NCBI GenBank assembly: GCA_015501055.1
Contig: JADNYV010000001.1
Coordinates: 124,001 to 188,000 of the forward strand
Direction: 5' to 3'
DNA length: 64,000 nucleotides
From: Mucidula mucida
Lineage: Eukaryota > Basidiomycota > Agaricomycetes > Agaricales > Physalacriaceae
Shown: piece after piece, positions 50,601 to 61,599 of the stretch
Position numbering within the stretch: the first letter of the stretch is position 1
Layout of the letters: every line of letters starts with the position of its first letter
The notes under the pieces: generated by a model
The model's input: the letters and a program-made list of their open reading frames with translations, nothing else
What the model was told of the DNA's origin: nothing
Databases searched by the model: none
Position numbers and translations under genes: made by a program

Positions 50601-51129
50601 GGAACTCCCCCGAACGCGTGTGGGCTCGTCGTGCAGGGCGCTTTCGAGAGGGAGTGGCCGAAGCTGGTTGAGCGCAAGCTATCGTGGGCGGAGAAGCGTG
50701 GCATGCAGGGTATCCTAACGAAACTGAGAGACGACCCAGTGTAGTCGTCCGTTTGATCGTAAGTATTATTTTGCTTACGTGTTGTATTAGCTCCTTCGTT
50801 TTCCGGGAGGCCGTGGACCCCGTCCTTTTAGGCGTTCCCACGTATTTCGATGTCATTCCGAAAAAGCGCGCCCGCGATCTTCGGCTGATTAGAGGCAAGC
50901 TGGACGCTGACAAGTACGAAACGATAGAGGCGCTTGAAGAGGATATGGCTCTCATGATCGACAACGCTATAACCTTCAACGGCCTTGAGTCGGAAGTGGG
51001 CGCCGTTGCTGTGCGTTACGTCGGAAGTTCCAGGAAGCTATGCAGCAGTGGAGGTCTAGTCAGGACAAGAAGAGGAAGGACGTTGATAAGGGCACCCCAC
51101 AACCGAATAAGAAGGCGAAGTATGTCTGA
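44653..51129 (+). CDS. TAF2: TFIID subunit TAF2 fused to three bromodomains
   Basis: General transcription factor subunit. The N-terminal half is M1-aminopeptidase-like: HQKVVLEIDFSGRLWGYTEI, ELKRKLYSAFQEGDDGELAIAVPKEV, a block reading RCWVPCFDSVNEKCTWEFEF, then LSHALACQWAGI where an active enzyme would have HEXXH, so it is inactive as in all TAF2 proteins. After the armadillo-like region (RYGNYTPVRIAAFDGL) and a Pro/Lys-rich linker come three bromodomains: about 49090-49430 (FDIIKDPMDLGTMS, NAKHYN), 50310-50720 (IKHPMDFGTML, NCFAFN) and 50790-51020 (FDVIPKKRARDLRLI, NAITFN). Each keeps the acetyl-lysine-binding Asn. A basic tail follows. Two spots are uncertain: the first exon (ATG at 44653 fits the sequence MDSRQREL but not the phase of the next exon) and the join near 51025, where one extra base would restore the frame (FQEAMQQW). 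Convergent with FAB1. Confidence 0.88.
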
Positions 51130-51346
51130 TTTGGAACTTTGAAGTCGTCGTATCATATTTTTTTCTGGGCATGACAGTAATGGCATCCGTTGCTAGATCA
51201 TTATTCGAAGATTGACGTTAAGTGTACAAATATTATTACATTAGTGATTGGCCAAGGGTATGATGAGGATGATGATGCAGTGGGTAAAAACAGTGTCAGT
51301 AATGCGTAAAAGAGAAAATGATGTGAGATGTGTAAAGCCTCGTCTC

Positions 51347-54300
51347 CTACCAGTCGGGCCACAGTTCTACTAGAGTGTTTGATTCTTCTTCCGGTGTGTC
51401 TTTTTGCTTCATCCATCGGTCAGGTATCTAGACGTGAGGAATCAGATATCAAGCGTGAGAAGACGATGCTAAACAGTACCAGAGGGAAGTAGCGCTCCAT
51501 TGCGCTGATAAACCTTTGTCGATACTGCCTGGGTGTCACGATGGTGGGTTCGCCTCTGCCAGCACCTCCAAGGAACGCAGATTCTTTCACCCAGCTCTCC
51601 AACTTCTTGTCCCAAGTATACGTGCGAATGTAATCGACTATACCGACGACGAGTTCGTTGTTCTGACTGTCAACCTACGTCAAGGGTTAATAGAAGTTTT
51701 ATAGATCGCACGGCGCATATATCTCACCCCACAAACAAGAGAGTAGTCCATGACATTGATGTCGGCCAAGAATTTGCTATCGTTGAAAAGAGCGCCGCGA
51801 AGGATCCGTTTGGAATGTTCGCGCAGGTAGAACGGCGACAAATGAGCAGCTGGTTTGCTTGGTGAGAAGATAAAGCAGATAGCAAATGAACGGCACAAAC
51901 TCTGGACAAGATTCTCATCGAGAAGTACTTCATTTTCCCTGCCTGTGGATTGAACATGCCTATTGCGCGTAGAACCCTTCAAGTCATAGATCTATGCAGC
52001 GAATGAGATGGCAGTATCTACGCCGCGGAAGAGCGCGCGCACCTTGGAGAAGCGACGGTCATAGAAGAGATTTTCCATGACCAACAAGTTCATTTGAGTC
52101 GACTTTGCTTTCCCATGGCCAGATTCATGATCGGTTTTTCTAAAAGTGAGCTTGTAGATACCGAACACTTTCGCGAGAAGGGTAGGTCGCTGGAAACGTT
52201 TCGTCAATGACATCGCCCACCGTGTAAAGTATTTCGACGTACATCAGCTGAAACCGCTGAGGACATATAATCGAAATAAGCAGGAGCAAACGTCTCCATG
52301 GTCTGCAGCTCAGGGCGGGACATTTCTTTTGCGATGAAGCGGTCGTCTTTGGATATATTAGAAATGTGTATAATTCAACGAGAGAGCAAGTCTCACCGCG
52401 TGTCTTCAAAAACGCAGAACCCGACTTGCCGCCGTTCGCATTCCACTTGACACATCGCGCTAAAGATTCGATCATGCTCTTTTCACAGTCATACGTTCGT
52501 CGTAGTGCATCAAACTGTTCTGGATAAAGAACAGTGCAGCTGATCGTGAGACCACCACTTTCGAAAGCTAGATCACAGGTTGGCTCGAGGTCAGAGAAGT
52601 ATCACAAAGACTTACAAATAGCCCATGGGAGTTTAGACGAAGGAACCCTCAAATCTTCCGTGGGGTCAGCCAAGTCTGCGGGGTCAACATTGACAACGCC
52701 CCAGGTCGATGTGGAATCAGCTACAGAAAGATCGTCTGGCATGAACGCTTCCCCTCCATCAGTCAAACGCGCTTCTCGAGCAGTGCGTTTTTCAGCCCTC
52801 GACTTTGTGAGCATATCACGATACTGGGGAGAACTAAGAAGGAAACGTGTTAAGAGCTGAGCGGCTTTACCGCGGGAAACACAAGACTCACTTTAACGCC
52901 AATGCGATGATAGAGGTCGGTTCGTCAGTTCGCACAACCATTGAAGAGTCACGGAAGATGTGCTCCGGATCATTCATAAGGTCTTCGTTCTCGATCGAGC
53001 TGCGCGATGCGGGTGGCGGCTGCAGCCAGAAACCAGAAAGGGCTTTCAAAATCGAGTTTCTTTCCGTTCCGGCTCCTGTATCGATGTCGGACTGGGGAGG
53101 TGTCAAGGACACCTCCATACGCATAGAGGATAAGAATGGAGAAGGAGGAAGAGATATAGGTCCAGGTAGTGGTACAGGTGCAAGCAACTCTTGAACTTCT
53201 TTTACTTCCGAGGTTGTCTCTGAAACCGCAGGTGCCGTCTTCGGAGGCTCGTCTTTGGGAGACTCCTGCGCTGGAGATTCCGACTGCTTGATAAGATCCG
53301 CTACGGTGGGCTCTTCATTACCATCACCCTCGTCATCGGCTTCACTACTGGAGTCAGAGCTCTCAGATTCATCATTGATCGCGTCCTTGACACTCTCGAG
53401 AACCTCGACGCGTGCTCTTGCTGTGGCCACTGGACGCGCACGTCGCCCACGAATCACGTTGTACTTTCGCCGATCCACGTCACGTCCCAAGCGCTCGAAA
53501 TGTTTGGCCATGTTGGAAACCTTTCCTCCCGGAGTGCCAACTGGACGCCTGAACGCGGATTTGCTGCCCGCGCTCGAGGACGGCCGAGAAGGTACCTTTG
53601 CTGAGTCCTTGGGCCGATTAAGAAGTCGGGATTTTGCACCCTTGGGTCCCAGAGGCGTAGGGGCCAGGATCTTTCCATTCGCAAGAAGGGGCGGAGAGCT
53701 TGAACGGGCAAACTTCATTTCCCTAGCCATCCCGCTGACACTACGCTTTTCGGGCGATGGCCGACGCGATGAGTCACGAGACTCCATAACACCATTTGAA
53801 GCTCCAACAAGGGTGGGTATACGAGAGCTGCCACTCTGAGGGCCTTGGCCAAAAGACCGCCTCGAATGAGTGAGATACCGGGGAGCAATATTTGCAGCAT
53901 AACCCTGCTCGAAATCGGACGTTGAAGGTTTCCTGGCCAGAGGCCTATGCCGACTTTTGGCGCGGGTCAGATTTCGAGGAACGACGGGTGCTGAATATTC
54001 CTGGTCACTTTCGGAAACAATGATGCGGGGAGCAAAGGCAGTCTTTGCCAAATCCTGTACACCTTGAGGTGGCAAGAAATCTTGATACTTCCTGACAAGC
54101 TCAGCGACAGTTGGATGACGCTCAGCACGGCGAGGAAGCCTCGAAATGGCGTGTCGACGAGAATCCTCCTCCTGCTAAAAGGACAGGCATGTTAATAGAG
54201 TCCAATGCATGGTATACGAAGGCTTACAGGTTGCTCAAGTGATCCCGCATCTTCACGCGCAGCGCCAATGGTAGAATCGGAATCAGGATCTTTGTCCTTT

Positions 54301-57300
54301 TCCTCCTCCATGATAATAGACTGCCGCTCTGTATCTCGTGGAGGTTCGAGCGTGGTTGTCGGATCTGAAGGCGCGGAGGGTGGCGGTACCAGCTCCGGTT
54401 CTGGAGGTGCAGTCTCGCTGGGTGTCGTCTGCTCTGAGCCAGTCGTAGCTTCAGTGGCTGGCTCTGGCGTGGTCTCCGGCTCAGGTTCCGACGCTTCCGA
54501 CGCCGAAGATGCAAATGAGTCCCCTGTAACCCTTCGCATCTTGAGCGGCCCCTCCTCAGCTTCGGAAACGCTAGAGGAAGGCAGATGACCAATATCGAAG
54601 GCTCCAGAGAGATCGTAACGTTTCGGCCACATAGCTCGGACGGAACCAAAAGCAGAGGCCCGTCGACTGCTTCTGTCGACCGTCTGAGGAGGACGAGGCT
54701 TGGGCAACCGGTCAAAGTCCTGCTGCCACGCCACAATCTTGTCCTGTCGATAGGATCGCACCTGATTGAGAGCAAGGGTGTCCACAGGACCTGATTCCCT
54801 ATAGATACGATTGATCAGACGACTAACATCCTCCTTCTCCATCTCGGCGCGTGTTATGAGAGTGTTGATATCAGCCAGCAAACGAGCATCACCATCCTCG
54901 TCGCCAGTCGCAGCGTCAATACTGATCAACTTGAGATCATCGATGAGACCGGTATACCAGAGTATGTTGCGCCGATGCAAGCTATGAAAGTCACTGTTCT
55001 TGAGCTCTAGCTGAGTCTCAGGGCGTACGCGAATGCGGAAAGGAGGATACACCACTTCGTGCAAAGTGACGGGATCTGTCTGGAAGCGCACAGTCATACT
55101 CTTCGCCGCGAAATAACGAATATGATGCTGGTAGATGTTGTGCTGACAGCCCGCACCCTGAACGAGCTTGACGTCCGAGGGATAGAAATGAAGCTCGAGA
55201 AATTTAGCAAACGAATATCGCTGCATCTCCTCCGAAACAGGAATGAAGGGTGTGGCAGAACCACAGACTCGGCAAGCGCTCCATGTCGTAATGAGATCAG
55301 GAGAAGGAGCGTAGTTGCGTCCGATTATTTGTCCATCCCACTGTTCCACCGCGACATAGAGCTTGGACTCGTTGTGCACGTACACTTTACAGTGACGTGC
55401 CAAAGGCTGGTCGCAACCTTTACCTGTGCAGATCGCTTTGGGATCCAAAAATTGCACAAGCGTGTCGGCGACAGACTTCTCGATGTACTGTCCAAGGGTA
55501 CAATCCCCTTCACCGTAAAAGGTTACGTAGTTGAGACGCGGAGCGAAACAAGCGCGATGCTGTCCAAAGTCGGCCGTCGGCATGGTATACTCCAGAAGGC
55601 TGATGCACTGATACTTCTCCACCACAAAGTCGTCGTAGTTTTTCCGCAAGTACCATTCCCATATCCGCCGATGTTCCTCGTGCTTGCACTTGAGCAGGCT
55701 GTGACGACTCTGCAACTCGATATCCTCAGCAGTCTTGAGAGGTTCCATCGGTTCCTCGACGATACTCGTTGCGGACGAAAGCGTTAGAGCTGAAGCATTG
55801 TTCGGGAAGTAACTACCCTCGCTTTCTTTCATCAGAGAATATGGACTAAGAGCGCCGGGTGTAAGAGAAAGCATAATAGAAGGCAGAGCTTCAATCTGTT
55901 CATTGATGTCGTCGACATGTTGTTCTTCGGTGATAGTTGTCTCGGCGTCAGATGGCGTGATGGTAGAGACCGTCGACTCCTGCTCGTGCTTTATTACTAG
56001 TTTCTCCTCCTTCCGGATGACCTCATCCTCCCAAGCTCTCTTCGCGGCAGCAAGCTCTACATCTAGTTCCTTCATGCGTCGGATCGCATAGGGAGGAGGA
56101 AATCGCAGTGTGGCAGACACGGAAATAAAAGTTTTGATATACGGTTCGAGAGAGGCGTCAATACGTCTAGAAAGTCTTAGCTGCTCGGCATCTTCGTCAG
56201 GGAGATCGTATTCAAAGTCATCCTGGGTAGACTCGGAAGGAAAACGAAGATACGACATATCTGGGGTAGGAGTCGCACCGCGAGGAGTGGACACGGAAGA
56301 CGGAAACGTGAACATGGAGGTCACGAAGTAATTGGAGGCTTGGAGTCGAGAACTGCTGGGAGAGTGTGGTATAGCTTCAGAATTGAAACTGGGAAGAGTG
56401 ATAACAGAGTCCTTCCACAAGTGCGTCTCCAACTTCAAATTCCTGACGATAAAGATGAGGAACCTGGTAACCTTCTTAATTCGCCGCAGTGTTGATATAT
56501 CATCTCCTCGTAGAATGATGGTACACCCCATATCGTGACTGCAACCTTCGAAGCGCATATACGACTTCCGCCGGCCCGGAATGAGAGGATGATCGAAGGT
56601 TTGTATGCGGTAACGTGCGCAGTGACCTAGTCGAGGCTCCAAGGCAAGTTTGTCCATGGATGAGAACACGTCGCCCTGCGTCATTCTGGAAACAACTTGT
56701 ATCGCCGATGGCTTTACCGTTCGCGCCACAGCAATATTATATCCCGCCAACGCCTCAAGGGCAAGTCTGGACACCGATTTCTCGACCAAAACAACATGAG
56801 GTCGCAATGCTGCTATCCGTGATGCCAAGTTCCCAAGATACTCCTTTTCTTGTCGGACAATCTGCCCAAAATGCATATACTGGCCCTCAACACGAGAAAA
56901 CTCTAGGGGGAAGGTCACGAGCATGACGCGAGGGTTCCGTTGTGACCGCGACATTTGCTTGTGTGCGACGTTCTTAGTGATAACCGCGCCGTCCACGTAC
57001 TCCGAGTCTGCAGGAGCACCACCAGGAATCTTCTTGATTTTTACATAGCGTCGGACATCCATGTCTTCGCCTTGTCGGTGGGGCAGAGCCGTAAAGGTTA
57101 ACTCTCTGGCAATGCGTAGAGCCAACTTGAGTAGAATCTCTTCCCATTCCTTCATATTCGGTATCTGCTCAATCGAGAGCATTTGGCGAAGCATAATCTT
57201 CAGATGGAGCATGGAGGTCAGATTGAGCTCCTGGGCGTAACTATAAACGGAAGTCAGGCGTGGTACGCATGATGAAATGAATGGTACTCACGCCGTACTT

Positions 57301-58836
57301 TCTCGTCTAGTACGCCAACCTGGCTCAGCGGGACCTGCAAAACTATCCAGTCTGCTTTGGACGCGGCTGCGTATGAAAGGTGTGGCACCATCGAAATCAG
57401 CGTATGAGTTGAAGCGCGACCGTAATCTACTGCCCGGACTATCTCCGTGCTCAGGTGAACCCATCGGGAACTGTATTGAGCTTGTGCCATCGTTATCGCC
57501 CATTGTCGGAAACTCGATGGGAGTCTTGTTCGTATGGGCGTTTGGAAACCCATCGTCGTTGAACACTCCAGCGTTTTCCTTCTCCTCCTCTGAGACCGCC
57601 CTTCGGAAGGGCACTGCATTCTCCACTGCTCCTTCCCAAATACCGTCATCACGCTCCCGCAGGCGAGGCGTGATCGGACGCGACCCAAAGCCACTCTCGT
57701 CTGAGCCTGACACGGGTCGTTTAGTCTCCGCAATTGAGTACAGATTGAACGGTTCATCTGTGCGGCCGAAAAGCTGTGAAGCGGCGAAAGGCGACTGGGG
57801 ATGATGGGCCAAAGTCATCTCAGCCCCGAGCTGATGCGCGGGGAAGGACGTCGTCGCTGTCGAGATGATAGACCGGCGATCGTCGTCGTCGTCATCGTCA
57901 ACCTTGGTGAGTTTCTCGAGGCAAAGATTGCAGACGCGAACCATTCCATCTTGACCGAAACGTGAACCCTTGATAATATTTGAAGCACAACGCGAGCAGA
58001 AGATTTGGCCTGTCAGATGTGAGCTGGAAGTGTCGAAATTTTGTATATAAACATACCACATATTCGGCAGTGATGTTTGCGGCGCCATGTCGTGAAGATA
58101 CTCTTGCAATCATAACATTCCTTGCAATTCTCGTCATCCATCCAATAATCCCTGGAAAGGCCTAGCCGAGATAAGCTGAATACGTCAACAGCTGCGATTT
58201 TGACGCACCCTCGCCGCGTATTCTCCGTATCACTTTAGAAACGGAGCCAGACCTGTGAAGACTGCCGGAAGTCTTGATACTTCTTGCGTCATCTTGTATA
58301 GGGAAGCCAGGTATTGAGGTACCGAACATTCCGCCGTCGCCGGACGACTCGTAGCTGGGCGAATAGAACATGCCACTGCGGGACGGAGAGCGGTCATAGT
58401 CGGTGTTGTATGTCGGAACCTCTGACTGGGCGGGGGTTAGGGATACCAATGGCGGGGCAGATTTGGAGGAGACGGGGGCAAAGGCCGTCGGTCGCTCTGA
58501 TGCCGAGCCGCGAGAGGAGAAGCTGGATTGGTTCGTTAACGTGTAAGATGGCCGTCGTGGTTCCGCCGTATTGTTGGTGGCATTACTTGCGGCGCCTGCG
58601 CCTGCACTGCTGGAGCCAGTTGTCGTCACGGACAGCGGTGTAGAGAATGAATTCTTGACCCTGGAGAGCAGAGAGGTGACGAGGGCATAGGACGACTGAT
58701 CATCCTCATCCTCTTCAAGAAAGTTGAAAGAGGTCAGACTGGTGACATCGTCTGCAAGCTTGGTACTGCTCCTAGAGCGGGATACGGGGCTGGAAAAGGC
58801 GGCGATGACTGGCGACGCCGTCTGAGGGCTCGTCAT
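51347..58836 (-). CDS. FAB1: PtdIns3P 5-kinase Fab1/PIKfyve
   Basis: Makes PtdIns(3,5)P2 on vacuole and endosome membranes. Domains in order: Ser-rich N-terminus from [18 protein letters not shown] finger at about 58160-57910 ([30 protein letters not shown]); linker; CCT/chaperonin-like domain at about 56950-56400 ([23 protein letters not shown]); the Cys-rich region conserved in the family ([43 protein letters not shown]); a long disordered Ser/Pro/Glu-rich insert (about 54600-53100); and the lipid kinase at about 52900-51400, with [21 protein letters not shown] and [11 protein letters not shown], the last supplying the kinase DYSL motif. The stop is at 51347, after ELWPDW. All exons join in frame. 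Starts 132 bases from the divergent CSN2. Confidence 0.95.
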
Positions 58837-58967
58837 GGTCGGAAGGAAGGATGGCGACGCGCTATCATGGAGGAATCATTAGGGTGGTGCCAAGGTGTCC
58901 TAATCAGAAGAATGCCTGTCACGTGTACTCCACATCTTGCACCGCGTCCTCTCCTAACGCCCTAACC

Positions 58968-60929
58968 ATGGACGACGATGATGCCGATTATATGCAGGGA
59001 AGCGACGAGGAAGTACGCTGCTCGCTATGGCATCCGTTATCAACACATTCATCTCTCTTGATAGGACTATGGCTTCGACTATTCAGACGGAGATGAGGCC
59101 GACGATGCAGGCAGTGCTGATGTCGAAAACATGTACTACAAGGCTAAAGGTTGGAGAGAGAAATTACTCACCGTCGCAGACTCTTATCCCTATCAGGCAA
59201 AAAGGAAGAGAGTCCGGAGCAGGCGCTTAAAGAGTTCCGCGCCATAGTCGAACAGGAAACAGAAAAGGGCGATTGGTACGCACTCTCTGGTCTAGATATC
59301 ATCCTTCCAACTCAGCGGTGACACAGGGGATTCAAAGCGCTCAAGCAGTCCACAAAGTTACTCTTCCTAACATTACGTCGCCCGGCAGAGGCTTTGGAGA
59401 CATACACCCAGTTGCTCTCATACACAAAGTCTGCTGTCACCCGCAACTACTCTGAAAAGACCATAAACGGTATACTAGACTATGTCGGCGGTGGAAAGGG
59501 CGGTCCCGTGGAGGTGGATGTACTCGAAAAGTTCTATCAGGCCACCAAGACAGCACTCGTCGATGCAAAGAACGAAGTGGGTTCTTATCTGTATCCAAAC
59601 ACATATCCTCACAACGTATCATAGCGTCTTTCTGCCAAAACCAACCTCAAACTGGCCAAACTGTGGCTGGATCGTAAGGAGTACAGCCGCTTGTCCAAGG
59701 TTAGTGGCGTTTATTTCATCCGTATCAATGTCACGTACTGATATCTATCCCCAGCTCATACGCGATCTCCACATTGCTACCAGCGGCGGCGATGGCGACG
59801 ACCAGTCTCAGAAGGGCACCCAACTTCTCGAAATATACGCCTTGGAAATTCAGATGTACAACGAGACGCGCAACTTCAAAAAGTTGAAGGTTAGTCGTAT
59901 TATTTCATCGCATATATGACAATCAACAGCCTTTTGTCGCTAGGAAATCTACAACGCTACCAACGATGTTCGGTCGGCCATCCCTCACCCGCGTATTATG
60001 GGTGTCATCAAGGAATGTGGTGGCAAGATGTGGATGGGTGAACGTATGTGAATCCCCCACACTTTTTCGAGACGTGTCGAATGAATTTCTCAGGGCAATG
60101 GAATCGCGCCAGCGAAGACTTCTTTGAATCTTTCCGCAACTACGACGAAGCTGGTTCGCCGCAGAGAATACAAGTCCTCAAATATCTTGTCTTGGCCAAC
60201 ATGTTAACTGGAAGCGAAGTCAATCCTTTCGACAGTCAGGAAACCAAACCGTATGTATTCCTCCGTTCTGGAGATGTGCATTCATTATACAAACAGATAC
60301 AAGAATGATCCTGAAATCAAAGCCATGACTGACTTGGTCGATGCGTACCAACGACGCGAGGTGCATGCTGCTGAGAAGATTCTGAAAGGTGAGCTTCCTC
60401 CAAACGTACTTCAAGACGTTAACGTTCCCTAGATAACCGTGCGACGATTATGGACGACAGCTTCATCAAATCCTACATTGGGGAGCTTTTGCGCAGCTTA
60501 AGAACACAGTATTTAATCGACCTCATAAAACCATATTCTCGTTTAGAGCTGGGCTTCCTTGCCAAGGTAAATTCGCCTACATGCACCCGGCCAATGTTCT
60601 CACAGAAATTATTATAGCAATTGAATGTTGATATTCAAGAAGTCGAAGAGATCTTGATAGGACTCATACTTGAGGGCAAGGTCGAAGGCCGTATAGACCA
60701 GGTTGGCATGCGCTTGGAGTTGGACAGGAAGTAAGTCATCCATCCTTTCACTCTGCTGGCAGGTTTGACGGTGATGTGTAGACAAAGCCTGGAGAAGAAG
60801 CGGTATACGGCTCTCAAGCAGTGGACGGAGACTATTGAGTCTGTTCACAATGCAGTGATTGGCAAGACAAGTTCTGGTGGTCGGTTGGACGTACTGCCGT
60901 CCGAAATAATACGTGATGATAGATGGTGA
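58968..60929 (+). CDS. CSN2: COP9 signalosome subunit 2
   Basis: Scaffold subunit of the COP9 signalosome, which removes Nedd8 from cullin-RING ligases. Many short exons splice in frame. The acidic N-terminus [15 protein letters not shown] is followed by [19 protein letters not shown], then [20 protein letters not shown] and [23 protein letters not shown]-like PCI helices continue ([80 protein letters not shown]). The winged-helix PCI end has [19 protein letters not shown] and [14 protein letters not shown]. The stop is at 60927. Close relatives are the proteasome lid subunit Rpn6, but the ECGGKMW and YDEAGS motifs are those of CSN2. Confidence 0.95.
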
Positions 60930-61599
60930 TTTGCCGTTGAATGTAATTGTACTTGTCGTTCGTACTGTTTCGCATGTAACACCATTTTCGTCGCTTCTGC
61001 TTATCAACTGTCAAGGGTCAGGCGGTTTCGTCTCATGTACTGCTAACTGAGCGAGAACCTACGTTTCCGTTTCTGAGCCATTTCTATGAATGTGTGCATA
61101 GCGAGAGCCTCTTTCGACTGTGTATTTTGTAGGAGAGTCAGCCCATTGATGATCGCGAAATCGTCGGGGAGGCTTGACATGGACCTGACACTACCCAACG
61201 CGCCTGCTGAAGGGAGCGCCAATGTGAACATGGAGGCGAGAACGGCCGACAAGCCCATCGAGCTCGACCTGGAGTGACATTTAACGTTCAACATTAAGTG
61301 AGTGACCTACTTTGACGATACGGTCGCGTCTATGCTGCTATAATTGCACGTTCGATCCTAGCTGGGAAGGACAACGAGGGGAATGAGGATCAGGAAAGAA
61401 ATTCTCAAGTTCTTGTGTGATAACGGGGAACAAAAAATGTTCTACCTGGAGGGGCAGCCCACTCAGGCGGTGGGTCCGGCAAATCAGGCGGCAAGGAACA
61501 CTGTTCGTGAGTTTCGCTGCTGAGAAGACATAAATCATTCAAAATGTGTAATTCTGCTGTACAGACTGGTCGAAAATCTTTTCACCTTCTCTCGATCCA
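60930..61599. other. Unresolved stretch with coding-like frames on both strands
   Basis: Between CSN2 and the deaminase-like gene. On the minus strand, spliceable pieces read EGEKIFDHSETHEQCS followed by LPPDLPDPPPEWAAPP and, near 61270-61043, LSAVLASMFTLALPSAGALG with SLPDDFAIINGLTLLQN. On the plus strand at 61086-61277 a 63-codon frame ends ANVNMEARTADKPIELDLE. The minus pieces could be a C-terminal extension of the deaminase-like gene or a separate small gene. I could not connect them convincingly. Confidence 0.25.

Noticed and set aside
51006..51022. 17-base GT..AG intron in the TAF2 C-terminus
   Set aside because: Too short to be spliced; a missing base near 51025 explains the frame change better.
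53255..53839. Plus-strand open frame of 194 codons
   Set aside because: It lies opposite the Ser/Pro-rich insert of FAB1, which is in a well supported frame.
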